Shown: piece after piece, positions 9,389-18,305 of the stretch
How positions within the stretch are numbered: position 1 is the first letter of the stretch
Layout of the letters: the number at the start of each line of letters is the position of its first letter
Assembly: GCF_040546765.1 (NCBI RefSeq)
Contig: NZ_JBEPOK010000001.1
Coordinates: 2,976,001-3,040,000 of the forward strand
Source of the DNA: Arthrobacter sp. OAP107
GTDB taxonomy: Bacteria > Actinomycetota > Actinomycetes > Actinomycetales > Micrococcaceae
DNA: 64,000 nucleotides
Direction of reading: 5' to 3'
Program-made: the position numbers and the translations under genes
The notes under the pieces: model-generated
Told to the model about the DNA's origin: nothing
Seen by the model: the letters and a program-made list of their open reading frames with translations, nothing else
Databases searched by the model: none

Positions 9389-9787
9389 GGTACGGCCCTG
9401 AACATGCTGTTGACCATTCTGATGCGCTAGGACGTCCAAGCTCTATACGTTTCCTCATCTGGGTGTCGCAAAGCCGAAGCCGCCCAAAAGCGCAACCTAG
9501 ATCTACTGCTGACGGTTTCGGAGACGCGTGCGACGGAACCCGACCCGAAGCGCCCGAATTCGCAACAAGAAATACCTTTCCTGGTTCTGGTTTTCAGCCC
9601 CCAACTACTGCTTGGCTGCGAAGTGCGACACGCCCCCGGCTAACGGGGTGTACTTGGGGCCTCGCCGGTACACATCCTTTCGCCGCTCAAGGCGATAGGT
9701 GTCGTCCAGTGCGGGGATTGCCCCAAGCAGGGGTTCGTAGAAGGCGCGTGCCAGCAAACCGGAAAGTGGGCAGGAAGCAAGCCATTG
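9389..9787. other. No gene recognised between the CGNR remnant and the small thiolase-linked gene
   Basis: About 400 bp of mixed composition with stops in all frames and no ribosome-binding site plus start pair that I trust. It looks like decayed sequence continuing from the CGNR/IS3 debris. Confidence 0.5.
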
Positions 9788-10012
9788 CTAGTGGCGGACC
9801 CACAGCTCGAGTCCTATTTCCTTATGGAAGTACGATCTCTGGTCTGTGCCGTGCGCGGCCAGCCAAAATCCGGAGCCGTCTGGCATCACGGCCTCCACAA
9901 GGCCTCGCCTGGCAACGACGCCGGCGCGACGGACCTCTACGATTTCACCGACCTGGCACTGCCAGTCTCCCGAGAGGCGAAACTCGCACGGGATGTCGGT
10001 CTGACAGAACAT
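9788..10012 (-). CDS. Small hypothetical protein translationally coupled to the thiolase gene
   Basis: 74 residues starting MFCQTDIPCEF. Its ATG (10012-10010) overlaps the thiolase stop codon by one base (TGATG), so it is read as the last gene of the leftward operon. The central part, VGEIVEVRRAGVVARRGLVE followed by MPDGSGFWLA, looks like a small beta-barrel (SH3-like) fold. The C-terminus is rich in aromatic and charged residues (YFHKEIGLELWVRH). I recall similar small unannotated proteins in Arthrobacter genomes, but no function is known to me. Its position suggests an accessory role in the CoA pathway or simply hitch-hiking. The coupling and the smooth coding pattern make a real gene likely. 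Confidence 0.6.
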   Translation of the reverse strand: MFCQTDIPCEFRLSGDWQCQVGEIVEVRRAGVVARRGLVEAVMPDGSGFWLAAHGTDQRSYFHKEIGLELWVRH

Positions 10013-11217
10013 CAGCGCTCCAAAAGCAGGGCGTCGCCCTGTCCGCCGCCTCCGCAGAGTGCTACTGCGGCTTTGCCTGTCTGACGGCGGACGAGTTCGT
10101 GCACAGCAGTGACGACAAGGCGGGCGCCGGAGGCACCAATAGGGTGCCCGAGCGCGAGTGCGCCACCGTTGACGTTGACCCGCTCCGGCGTGAGCCCAAG
10201 CAGCGCGGCGGAATGTATCGCCACCGATGCGAAGGCTTCGTTGATCTCGACTAGATCTAGGTCTCCGACGGTCCATGCTTCGTTTTTCAAGGCAGTCCGG
10301 ATGGCCCTGGCCGGTTTGTCCGGAAGGGACGTGTCAGGGCCTGCGATCTGCGCGTAGGACTGAAGGACCGCGAGGATTGGCAGCCCCAAGCGTTCGGCTG
10401 TCTCTCGCCTGGCGAGTACGACGGCCGCCGCGCCATCTGTCAGTGGTGATGCGTTCCCTGCCGTTACCGTCCCCTCTCGCGCGAAGGCCGGCCTCAACCG
10501 GGCAAGAGCCTCGGCCGTTGCGTCAGGCCGGATTCCTTCGTCCGCTGCGATCTCGACGACGGGGCCTTTACGGGAGTGCACCTTAACAGGGACAATTTCC
10601 TCTGCCCAGACTCCCGCCTTGAGGGCGGACGCGGCGCGGAGGTGGGAGGAGACCGCAGTAGCATCCTGTTCCTCACGCGAGATACGCAGGGCCTCGTTGT
10701 CCCGGTCCGTTGCCAGCCCCATAGCCTCATGGGTAAACGCGTCTGTCAGCCCGTCGCGGGCTGCTGCGTCCATGAGTTCAAGCCCGCCGTATGCGTTACC
10801 GGCCCGCGTCCCGGCCACTAGGCGAGGGGTTTGACTCATCGACTCCTGTCCGCCGGCGACAACCAGTGATGCGTCGCCGACCCGCAGCATCCGGGCAGCG
10901 TCGATGATTGCGGACAGTCCCGAGAGGCATACCTTATTCACCGTCACTGCTGGAGCGTTTAGCGGGATCCCCGCGGCTGCGGCGCTTTGCCGGGCCGGGT
11001 TTTGACCGGTACCGGACTGCAGCACCTGTCCCATGATGACGGCATCCACTGTCGCCGGGACCACGCGTGCTCGCGCCAACGCCCCGGAGATGGCAGTTCC
11101 GCCGAGTTCGATAGCGGAAAGGGTTGAGAGCTGGCCTAACAGCCGCCCTTGGGCGGTGCGGGCCGCACCGACGATGACGACCTCGGACGGATCGGGTTGA
11201 TAATGGCCTGTTTTCAT
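10012..11217 (-). CDS. Thiolase family protein (acetyl-CoA C-acetyltransferase)
   Basis: 401-residue thiolase that cleaves acetoacetyl-CoA (or a longer 3-ketoacyl-CoA) into acetyl-CoA units in the cytosol. The acylated cysteine is Cys97 in NKVCLSGL, the catalytic His358 lies in GHPIGASGAR, and the second cysteine is Cys388 in CGGGGQGD. The ATG at 11217 is chosen over the upstream TTG (11244) because GGAG sits 7 nt before it and the thiolase fold begins right after (SEVVIVGAARTAQG). It lies 89 bp downstream of the 3-hydroxyacyl-CoA dehydrogenase stop and is coupled to a 74-residue gene. In the local scheme it is the last step after crotonyl-CoA, although no crotonase gene accompanies it. Confidence 0.9.
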   Translation of the reverse strand: MKTGHYQPDPSEVVIVGAARTAQGRLLGQLSTLSAIELGGTAISGALARARVVPATVDAVIMGQVLQSGTGQNPARQSAAAAGIPLNAPAVTVNKVCLSGLSAIIDAARMLRVGDASLVVAGGQESMSQTPRLVAGTRAGNAYGGLELMDAAARDGLTDAFTHEAMGLATDRDNEALRISREEQDATAVSSHLRAASALKAGVWAEEIVPVKVHSRKGPVVEIAADEGIRPDATAEALARLRPAFAREGTVTAGNASPLTDGAAAVVLARRETAERLGLPILAVLQSYAQIAGPDTSLPDKPARAIRTALKNEAWTVGDLDLVEINEAFASVAIHSAALLGLTPERVNVNGGALALGHPIGASGARLVVTAVHELVRRQTGKAAVALCGGGGQGDALLLER

Positions 11218-11306
11218 TTGGAAACTCCGAAGATTCGTGTTCAAGGTGCGGCTCAGCCGTGCTTGGGTGAGTGCGTGGGTTGCTGAAGCCGGTAGGAATG
11301 CGTCGT

Positions 11307-12422
11307 TCAGGTCAGGTGCGAGAGACCTCCTGGCGGGAAGTTCGCGCCAAGGGTCATGCAGCGGTCAATATCGGCGGAGGTTGCGACTACGCCTTCATCA
11401 AGCATCAATTGGACTTCTTCGGCTAGGCCTTCGCGGACGCGGCGGCGGACGTGTTCCAAATTTGTTCCGTGCGGTTCGGACGGGAGAACCCTTGCCACGG
11501 GCCGAACCTCGCCGTTTTCATCGAAGAATCCGGGCAGTCCGGCTTTGACCACGGCATCCAGTGATGATGATCGGCGAAACCGGTTGGGATAGGCGCGGTG
11601 GAGCGTGTCGCAGATGTGGCGCTGAACCGAGGGTCCGATGTAGCCGATCAGGTTCAGGGGCGTCATTGGAAGGCCCCAGGGCTCGAGAGCGCGATCGACG
11701 GCGTCGGGGTCGCTTCCCCTGTCAATCTCGGCGAGAATTTCGGAGAAAATACGGGTGAGGATGCGGTTAACTACGAATCCAGGGGTGTCCGCGACCTGAA
11801 CTGCGGTCTTGCCTAACCGTGCGGCGAGAACTGATGCGGCCAGGACGGCGTCATCGGACGCGAACGGGGTTCGGACGAGTTCGAGCAGTGGCAGGACAGC
11901 CACCGGATTGAAGAAGTGGAACCCCAGAACACGCTCGGGGTGGGCCAGGCCGCGGGCCATCGATTCAACGGAGAGCGATGAGGTGTTGGTAAGCAGGAGG
12001 GCGTCAGGGGCGACGGACTCCTCGAGTTGCCGGAACACGGTCCGCTTGACCCTGAGATCTTCGAAGACCGCTTCGATGGCCGCGTCGCAGGCGCTGAATT
12101 CCGCAGGGTTCGTGGAGCCGCGGATGAGAGCGGAAATCTCGGCTGCTTCTCCGGACGCGAGCCTGCCCCTGGCTTCCTGGCGGCTGAGGCGCTCCCGTAT
12201 CCCTTTGATGGCATCGGCGACGCGGTTGGCTGAGATGTCACTTATGACCACCGGGACGCGGAGCTTCTCGGCGACTAGCAGGACGAGTTGGCTCGCCATG
12301 AGTCCGGCGCCCACGACGCCAAAGGACTCAATCCTTTTTGTCGCTGCGGAATGAAAGGGCAATGATCCGGCGGGAGCGGCAGCCGACGAGTCCGCAGCTC
12401 CTCGAACGGCGGTTGTGCTCAT
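11307..12422 (-). CDS. 3-hydroxyacyl-CoA dehydrogenase
   Basis: 371-residue single-function enzyme that oxidises (S)-3-hydroxyacyl-CoA with NAD. The Rossmann motif GAGLMA is at residues 38-43, followed by the acidic ribose-binding residue in VVISD. A catalytic His/Glu pair belongs to the GFHFFNPV segment and the C-terminal helical domain starts at DTPGFVVNRI. The first 30 residues are an Ala/Ser-rich extension not usual in the family. The start ATG overlaps the stop of the upstream acyl-CoA dehydrogenase gene (ATGA), showing an operon. With glutaryl-CoA dehydrogenase before it and thiolase after it, the likely substrate is 3-hydroxybutyryl-CoA; an enoyl-CoA hydratase must be supplied from elsewhere. 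Confidence 0.88.
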   Translation of the reverse strand: MSTTAVRGAADSSAAAPAGSLPFHSAATKRIESFGVVGAGLMASQLVLLVAEKLRVPVVISDISANRVADAIKGIRERLSRQEARGRLASGEAAEISALIRGSTNPAEFSACDAAIEAVFEDLRVKRTVFRQLEESVAPDALLLTNTSSLSVESMARGLAHPERVLGFHFFNPVAVLPLLELVRTPFASDDAVLAASVLAARLGKTAVQVADTPGFVVNRILTRIFSEILAEIDRGSDPDAVDRALEPWGLPMTPLNLIGYIGPSVQRHICDTLHRAYPNRFRRSSSLDAVVKAGLPGFFDENGEVRPVARVLPSEPHGTNLEHVRRRVREGLAEEVQLMLDEGVVATSADIDRCMTLGANFPPGGLSHLT

Positions 12423-13621
12423 CGGAAGGCCCCTGTGCCAGTGAGCTTCTGGCCGAGGATCAGGGTATGGACTTCGTCAGTGCCTTCGTAGGTACGTACT
12501 GATTCGAGGTTGTTGGCGTGCCGCAGCGGCGAGTGTTCGAGGGTGATCCCGTTGCCACCCAGGATCGTTCGGGCTTCACGGCAAATCTTGATCGCCTCGC
12601 GGCAGTTATTGAGCTTGCCCGCGCTGATCTGGTGGGGCTGCAAACGGCCTGCGTCCTTGAGCCGGCCGAGCTGAAGGGCCAGCAGAAATCCTTTGTTGAT
12701 CTCCAAGGCCATATCCACGAGTTTCTGCTGGGTGAGCTGATACCCCGACAGCGGGCGGCCGAACTGGAGGCGCTCCTTGGAGTAGCTGAGCGCGTCTTCG
12801 AACGCATCGCGTGCCGCACCCATGGTGCCCCAGACAATGCCATAGCGTGCCTCGTTGAGGCACGCGAAGGGGCCTTTGAGGCCAGTGACCTCGGGAAGGG
12901 CCGCGTCGGCGGGCAAACGAACGTCCACCAGTTTGATTTCGCACTGGGTCGAGGCCCGCATCGAAAGTTTGGGCTCAATCGGCGTCGCAGTGTAGCCCGG
13001 GGTGTGGGTGGGGACGACGAAGCCACGCACGCCAGCCTCCGTCTGCGCCCAAATCACCGCGACGTGGGCGACGTTGGCGAGTCCGATCCAGCGCTTGGTG
13101 CCGTTCAGGATCCAGTCTTGGCCGTCCCGGCGGGCAAAGGTGGTCATGGAGGAAGGGTCGGATCCGGCGCTGGGCTCGGTGAGCCCGAAGCAGCCAATGG
13201 CTTCTCCTGCAGCCATCCGAGGCAGCCACTCCAGTTTCTGTTCCTCGGAGCCATGCTTGGCGATGGCTGTCATCGCGAGTGATCCCTGTACTGAGACGAA
13301 CGTCCGCAGACCGGAGTCGCCGGCTTCAAGTTCAGCGGCGGCGAGACCGTAGTCCACCGCCGTTCGGCCGGCGCAGCCGTAGCCCTTAAGGTGCATGCCG
13401 AGCAGGCCCAGCTTGGCGAACTCGGGCACGATTTCGAGGGGAAAGGTGGCCTCCTCGTACCACTTGGCGATGTTCGGCCTGATTTCCTCCCGCACGAAAG
13501 AACGGACCCTGTCGCGCAGGGCGAGTTCTGCGGCGCTGAGGAGGGAGTCGAACGAAACAAGGTCGGATGGATCCACGGTTGTGGCCTCTGCGACGTCGGT
13601 GGAGCTGGGGGCAAGGGTCAT
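12419..13621 (-). CDS. gcdH: Acyl-CoA dehydrogenase, glutaryl-CoA dehydrogenase type
   Basis: 400-residue FAD enzyme. The C-terminal part FGRPLSGYQLTQQKLVDMAL, the ILGGNGI block and the TYEGTDEVHTLILG active-site loop with the catalytic base Glu379 are those of glutaryl-CoA dehydrogenase, which oxidises and decarboxylates glutaryl-CoA to crotonyl-CoA and CO2. ATG 13621 is preferred to the TTG at 13651 because GGAGGG precedes it at a good distance. The stop overlaps the next gene. A CaiB/BaiF CoA-transferase upstream (glutarate activation) and the beta-oxidation enzymes downstream support this substrate. Isobutyryl- or other short-chain acyl-CoA dehydrogenase activity cannot be excluded from sequence alone. 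Confidence 0.85.
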   Translation of the reverse strand: MTLAPSSTDVAEATTVDPSDLVSFDSLLSAAELALRDRVRSFVREEIRPNIAKWYEEATFPLEIVPEFAKLGLLGMHLKGYGCAGRTAVDYGLAAAELEAGDSGLRTFVSVQGSLAMTAIAKHGSEEQKLEWLPRMAAGEAIGCFGLTEPSAGSDPSSMTTFARRDGQDWILNGTKRWIGLANVAHVAVIWAQTEAGVRGFVVPTHTPGYTATPIEPKLSMRASTQCEIKLVDVRLPADAALPEVTGLKGPFACLNEARYGIVWGTMGAARDAFEDALSYSKERLQFGRPLSGYQLTQQKLVDMALEINKGFLLALQLGRLKDAGRLQPHQISAGKLNNCREAIKICREARTILGGNGITLEHSPLRHANNLESVRTYEGTDEVHTLILGQKLTGTGAFR

Positions 13622-13675
13622 GATGTGGTCCCTCCTGGGCCTGAATGACAAGGAGTATGGTCGGGGCTTTGAGGA

Positions 13676-14863
13676 TTATTGGAAGCGCGCAGGGTGCCGG
13701 ACTCCCCGCAGCCAGGCCACAACGTCCTGCGTGTGCTCCCCGAGAGCAGGCGGAGCCTGGGTCCGAGGCGGCAGCGCCGGCGTCCATGTGATGGGGTGGC
13801 GGATTTGGCGTCCGATGATATCCCCGCCCGCGTCGTGCACTTCGATGGTCGGCGCGAGACCCAGAGACTCCGCAAAGTCGAGGCCTTCGCCGATGCTGGC
13901 AACACGGCCCGCAGGCACGCCCACGGCAACCAGCTTGTCCTGCCAGGCCTTAGCGCCGGCACCCGAGAGCCCGGCTTCAAGTAACGGGACGAGCTCGCGG
14001 CGGTGCCTGACCCGCGCTGAGTTTGTAGCGAACCGCGGGTCGGCCGACAGTTCCGGCGAGCCGATGGCCTCACACAGCCGCGCGAACTGCGCGTCGTTGC
14101 CCGCGGCCACGGCCAGCGGGTCATCAGCTGTGGCGAGGAGCTGGTACGGGACGATCGAAGGGTGGTCGTTACCCAGCCTCTTCGGTACCACGCCGGCTCC
14201 CAGGTACGCCTGGCCCTGATTGGCGAGTGCCCCCTGGAGGCTGGAAAGCAGGTTGACTTCGACGCGGCGGCCCCGTCCGGAGCCGGCCCTCTCGGAGAGC
14301 GCGGCGAGTATGCCGATCGTGGCGTCCTTTGCCGTCAGGACATCGACCAGGGCGACCCCTACTTTGTACGGGTCGCCCTGCTGGTCGCCGGTGATGCTCA
14401 TTAGCCCGCCGAGTGCCTGGACGATGAAGTCATACCCTGGAAGATCCCGGCCGCCGGTGGAGCCGAAGCCGGAGATCGACGCGTAGACGAGTCCCGGGTT
14501 CTCCTCTGCCAGAGAGTCATAGCCGAGCCCCAGTTTCTCCAAGCCGCCAGGTTTGAAGTTTTCCACCAGCACGTCGGCGCGGCGGGCGAGCTCCTTTGCA
14601 ATCTCCCGATCGCCGGGCTGGGTCAGGTCAAGAACAATCGATTCCTTGTTCCGGTTGACGCTTTCGAAGTAGGTCGCCCCCGTCTTGGAGGTTGGCGGAA
14701 CCCACTGGCGTGTGTCATCGCCGGTTCCGGGCCGCTCGACCTTGATGACCCTGGCCCCAAGATCCGCGAGGGTCATGGTGGCCAGGGGGCCAGCGAGTAC
14801 TCGGGAAAAGTCGGCCACAAGGATCCCAGCGAGGGGTGCCCCGGGCTGGGCCTGCGAGGTCAT
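13676..14863 (-). CDS. CaiB/BaiF (family III) CoA-transferase, probable glutarate CoA-transferase
   Basis: 395-residue family III CoA-transferase, which moves CoA between carboxylic acids in the cytosol. The N-terminal LAGILVADFSRVLAGPLATM and VENFKPGG segments and the LPGYDFIVQALGG block are diagnostic of the family. The start at 14863 (MTSQAQPG) is chosen because the fold begins 10 residues later and a GAGG lies just upstream; the frame is open further back, but that extension overlaps the aminotransferase stop. Position between an aminotransferase gene and gcdH suggests succinyl-CoA:glutarate CoA-transferase (SUGCT-like), feeding glutaryl-CoA to the next enzyme. That substrate is inferred from neighbours. 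Confidence 0.85.
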   Translation of the reverse strand: MTSQAQPGAPLAGILVADFSRVLAGPLATMTLADLGARVIKVERPGTGDDTRQWVPPTSKTGATYFESVNRNKESIVLDLTQPGDREIAKELARRADVLVENFKPGGLEKLGLGYDSLAEENPGLVYASISGFGSTGGRDLPGYDFIVQALGGLMSITGDQQGDPYKVGVALVDVLTAKDATIGILAALSERAGSGRGRRVEVNLLSSLQGALANQGQAYLGAGVVPKRLGNDHPSIVPYQLLATADDPLAVAAGNDAQFARLCEAIGSPELSADPRFATNSARVRHRRELVPLLEAGLSGAGAKAWQDKLVAVGVPAGRVASIGEGLDFAESLGLAPTIEVHDAGGDIIGRQIRHPITWTPALPPRTQAPPALGEHTQDVVAWLRGVRHPARFQ

Positions 14864-14897
14864 TGTTGACCTCGCAGGGTTGGCCTTGCCGGCTGAG

Positions 14898-16253
14898 TCA
14901 TGAGAGCACCGAGCGGATGCATGCCTCCAGCACTGCGAGGCCTTCGTCAAGGACGTCAGCTTCGATACCCAGGGGCGGAAGCAGGCGGATAACGTTGCCG
15001 TTTGTCCCGCACCTCAGGGTCAGGACGCCGTGGGCGTTGGCTTTCTTGGCCACGGCGACGGCAAGGTCTCCGCGGGGTCCTGAGCCGTCGCTGAACTCGA
15101 TAGCCATCATTGCGCCTCGGCCGCGGACATCGGCGACACCGTCCAATGCCAGGAGTGGCTCCAGGCGCCCTCGAACCGCCGCCTCGACCCGGACCGCGTT
15201 GTCAATGAGGGTGCCCTCTTCGAGTAGTTCGAACACCGCCAGTGCAGCTTCGCAGGCCACAGGGTTACCGGCGTAGGTTCCACCGAGGCCGCCCGGATGT
15301 ACGGCATTCATCAGCTCAGCCCGGCCTGTCGCGGCGGAGAGAGGCAGTCCGGCGCCGAGGGCTTTCGCCGTGAGGGTGATGTCGCCGGCAATGCCGTCGT
15401 GCTCGGATGCGAACAGCTTCCCGGTGCGTCCCATGCCGGCCTGGATCTCGTCGATGACGAGGACGATTCCGTGGCGGGTTGCGATCTCGCGTAGTCCGGC
15501 CAGGAAGCCGGGCGCGTGGACAATGAAGCCGCCTTCGCCCTGAAGCGGCTCAATAACCATTGCAGCGAAGGTTTCCGGGCCGTTCTCGGCAAGGATCGCC
15601 TCGATGCGTCCGAGCGCTTCGCCCGGACCTTCGGGAGAGCTGTGCGCGGGTGCAGTGGGTGCCCGGAACACGGAGCCGGGGAACGGACCGAAGTTCAGCC
15701 GGTACGGGTTTTCCTTGGCCGTCATGGCCATGGTGAGCTGAGTGCGTCCGTGGTAGGCCTCGTCAAAGACGATGATGTTCGGACGTCGTGTTGCGGCGCG
15801 AGCAATCTTGATGGCGTTCTCGACAGCCTCGGCGCCGGTGGAGAAGAGTGCTGTGCGCTTTTCGAAGTCACCAGGGGTGTTCTCGTTGAGCCAGCGGCAC
15901 ACCTCCACGAATGAAGAATATTCCGTGACCATGAAGCATGTGTGGGTGAACCGCTCGAGCTGGGCTGCGGCACGCTTGGCGACCCGCGGGTTAGCGGCGC
16001 CGACGCTTGTCACGGCGATGCCGGAGGCGAAATCGATGAGGTGATTGCCGTCAACGTCGACGAGCAGAGCGTGGAGCGCCCGGTCGATGAACACCGGCTG
16101 GGTGATGCCGAAAGCGTCCGTGACGTGGCGGCGGCGTTCGGTCTCCAGTTCGCGGGAGCGCGGCCCGGGGAGCTCCGTGAGCAGACGGCGGGCGGTTGCT
16201 TTGACGTTGGCCGGGTCGGCGGTGCCGGTCGCAATATCTGGTGTGACGGTCAT
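14898..16253 (-). CDS. Class III aminotransferase (4-aminobutyrate / 5-aminovalerate type)
   Basis: 451-residue PLP enzyme. The internal-aldimine lysine is Lys297 in TLTAKALGAGLPL, preceded by the phosphate-binding FSTGAEAVENAIKIAR and the aspartate in VLVIDEIQAGMGRTG. GGTYAGNPVACEAALAV is typical of GabT/DavT. ATG 16253 has AGGAGG four bases upstream; the frame continues 15 codons further but without a site. Such enzymes convert GABA or 5-aminovalerate plus 2-oxoglutarate to the semialdehyde and glutamate. Linked CoA-transferase and glutaryl-CoA dehydrogenase genes favour 5-aminovalerate -> glutarate semialdehyde. It is first in the leftward operon, divergent from the PucR regulator. Confidence 0.87.
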   Translation of the reverse strand: MTVTPDIATGTADPANVKATARRLLTELPGPRSRELETERRRHVTDAFGITQPVFIDRALHALLVDVDGNHLIDFASGIAVTSVGAANPRVAKRAAAQLERFTHTCFMVTEYSSFVEVCRWLNENTPGDFEKRTALFSTGAEAVENAIKIARAATRRPNIIVFDEAYHGRTQLTMAMTAKENPYRLNFGPFPGSVFRAPTAPAHSSPEGPGEALGRIEAILAENGPETFAAMVIEPLQGEGGFIVHAPGFLAGLREIATRHGIVLVIDEIQAGMGRTGKLFASEHDGIAGDITLTAKALGAGLPLSAATGRAELMNAVHPGGLGGTYAGNPVACEAALAVFELLEEGTLIDNAVRVEAAVRGRLEPLLALDGVADVRGRGAMMAIEFSDGSGPRGDLAVAVAKKANAHGVLTLRCGTNGNVIRLLPPLGIEADVLDEGLAVLEACIRSVLS

Positions 16254-16377
16254 TGGTCCTCCTCGTGTAGTGAATTCCACGATAAGGACGCACTTCACAA
16301 GTGTCTTTGGATGATCTATCCGAGATATAGGGCGATCTCGACGATCCGTACAAAGCGGAGTGTCCTATGATCAATTC

Positions 16378-17811
16378 ATGATCACCCTTGCGCGGCTCGT
16401 CGCCGCAGCACAGCGTGACCTGGTGCCCTACTGGCCGGTCCCGCTCCCCCGCGTTGAGCTTACGGGCGTTCATGTCTCCGAGCTCGAAGATCCAACAGTG
16501 TTCCTCTACGGCGGTGAACTACTTCTCACCGTTGGGCTCCAGCTGGGGGGCCTCGATGGACCGGCCCGGGCGGAAGCTTCCAGGACTTACGTGCGGCGGT
16601 TGGTCGACGGGGGCGTCGCCGCGTTGGGTCTGGGCCTGGGGTCAGGGCATGCCATGGTGCCCGATGAACTCCGCGCGGCATGTGTGGAGGCCAACCTTCC
16701 GCTGCTGACGGTGCCTCGCGAATCACCCTTCCTTGCCGTCTCCCGCGCCTACTGGGAGCTCGTTCGACAAGGCGGGGAGGCGGAGCTGACCGCACTGCTG
16801 GGGCTGCAGGTGGCGTTGACGCGCGCCGCTGCCGAGGAGGACGCCGAGCCGGAGATCGTCCGTGAGCTCTCCCGCGCCCTCGGCACCTGGGTTGCGTACA
16901 TACCTGAAGGCGGAGGGACGCCGGCGTCAGCCGACAGCGGCGGGGAGCTTCCGCTCGAGCTGCTGGAGGAACTGGCCCGCGAATCAGCCAATCTGCGCAC
17001 GGCCCGGCAAGGAGCGACCGGCAACATTCAACTCTCATCCGGGACGGCCGCCGCCCTGTATCCGGTATCCAGTGGTCCGGCGGCCTCCGGGTACCTCGTG
17101 CTGGGCCGCAGTGGACAGCTTGCCGCGGCCGAGCGCCACCTGTTCCTGACCGCATCGACACTGCTTGCCGCGAGGGCAGCAGGCCAGCGCCGGGCGGCGG
17201 CGGAACGCCGGCGTGCAGAAGGTATGCTCGCAGCTCTTGTTCTCGAAGGCCATGATGATGCCGCACGGCTCCTGGCCAGGAAGATGGACTCCGATCCGTT
17301 GCCTGAAACAGCATTCCTCGCCGTACTCTCGACTCCTGAAGAGCTGCCGGCACAGTCCCACCCTGACGGCCTCGTGCTCGAACGGCCAGGGGAGCTCTTC
17401 GTGCTCCAGGCGGCCTCCAGCCCGCGCCCGAAGCTCCCCGACAATGCTCGAGGTGCGTGGGGAGGACCTATGCCGCTGCGGCGGCTGCACGAAATTGCCT
17501 CTCAAGTCGCGCAGGCCGCAGCCACAGCGCCCCCCGGACATCTCATCCGAGTGGGCCACGGACTCGATCTCCCGGCAGACGCATGGGTGGACAAGCTGAC
17601 AGCGCATCCGGGACACCTGCTTGAGACCGTCCGCGCCTATCTCGCTCGCCGCGGGCAATGGGAGGCCGCCGGGCGTGACTTGGGCGTACACCGAAACTCA
17701 GTGCGATACCGAATCGGCCAAGCGAGCGAACTCCTCGGCGTGGACCTGGACGATCCCGATGTGGCAGCCCAGCTCTGGCTTGCCCTCAGAGGCAAAACGG
17801 ACAAAGGCTGA
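16378..17811 (+). CDS. PucR-family transcriptional regulator
   Basis: 477-residue DNA-binding regulator. The N-terminal PucR domain covers about residues 20-130 (PRVELTGVHVSELEDPTVFL), a GGDEF-like middle region is poorly conserved, and the C-terminal HTH_30 motif is clear (LARRGQWEAAGRDLGVHRNS, then VRYRIGQASELLGVDL). Such proteins control purine, GABA or amine catabolic operons in actinomycetes, often sensing a pathway intermediate. It is divergent from the aminotransferase operon with a 124-bp shared promoter region that contains several dyads around GATCTATCCGAGATATAG, so it probably regulates that operon and perhaps the ADH-BVMO operon downstream. Start uncertain: ATG 16378 or GTG 16360, neither with a strong Shine-Dalgarno. 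Confidence 0.85.
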   Translation: MITLARLVAAAQRDLVPYWPVPLPRVELTGVHVSELEDPTVFLYGGELLLTVGLQLGGLDGPARAEASRTYVRRLVDGGVAALGLGLGSGHAMVPDELRAACVEANLPLLTVPRESPFLAVSRAYWELVRQGGEAELTALLGLQVALTRAAAEEDAEPEIVRELSRALGTWVAYIPEGGGTPASADSGGELPLELLEELARESANLRTARQGATGNIQLSSGTAAALYPVSSGPAASGYLVLGRSGQLAAAERHLFLTASTLLAARAAGQRRAAAERRRAEGMLAALVLEGHDDAARLLARKMDSDPLPETAFLAVLSTPEELPAQSHPDGLVLERPGELFVLQAASSPRPKLPDNARGAWGGPMPLRRLHEIASQVAQAAATAPPGHLIRVGHGLDLPADAWVDKLTAHPGHLLETVRAYLARRGQWEAAGRDLGVHRNSVRYRIGQASELLGVDLDDPDVAAQLWLALRGKTDKG

Positions 17812-18305
17812 AATCCAGGCACCGATACAGGCTCCGTGCCTATGCCGCGGCTGAGACAGTTCCAGCCGCCGGAACCCCACAACCCGGCACCGCCGGGCTC
17901 ACGCCAACCCGATCAGAAACCTGACTGAGCCTCCGCCCAGCGGACGCGCCGGGCGGACGGGCCCTCCGCCGCCCGCACTTGCTTTGCGTCACTAGCACTG
18001 GATGACCCCACCGCTGCCAGCGGCCGTGCGGCTCCGGAAGCGCCCCACCTATCCATGGCAAGCCCTTTGGATGAACCGTACAAGTGGGGTGCCTTGTATT
18101 GACGTTCTGCATCATGACGCCTGCTGCGCCGATGCCTACGCTCGATGAACAGTCCTTTGTTGGAAGACCGTCCAACGGGATGACCTGTCCCCCGGGACAC
18201 GGTGGTAGCAGCACGACGCACCCTGCCGGGTGCTTAATGCGCTCCATTGTTCCTCCCTTGAGCCCGCTCCCAGCACGGCTCCACTGCATCACTGAGAGGA
18301 CGATC
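17812..18305. other. Promoter region between the PucR gene and the ADH-BVMO operon
   Basis: About 490 bp without a convincing gene. A short hairpin (AGGCAC/GTGCCT at 17817-17841) just after the PucR stop may be a weak terminator. Upstream of the alcohol dehydrogenase the sequence GTATTGACG near 18095 could be a -35 element, but no good -10 box follows at the right distance. An open frame through this stretch from 18084 is the alcohol dehydrogenase frame running back past its true start. Confidence 0.45.

Noticed and set aside
8719..10254. A 511-codon open frame on the plus strand
   Set aside because: Only its part at about 8881-9285 resembles a protein (CGNR/ABATE). The rest overlaps the IS3 remnant, the small thiolase-linked gene and the thiolase gene antisense.
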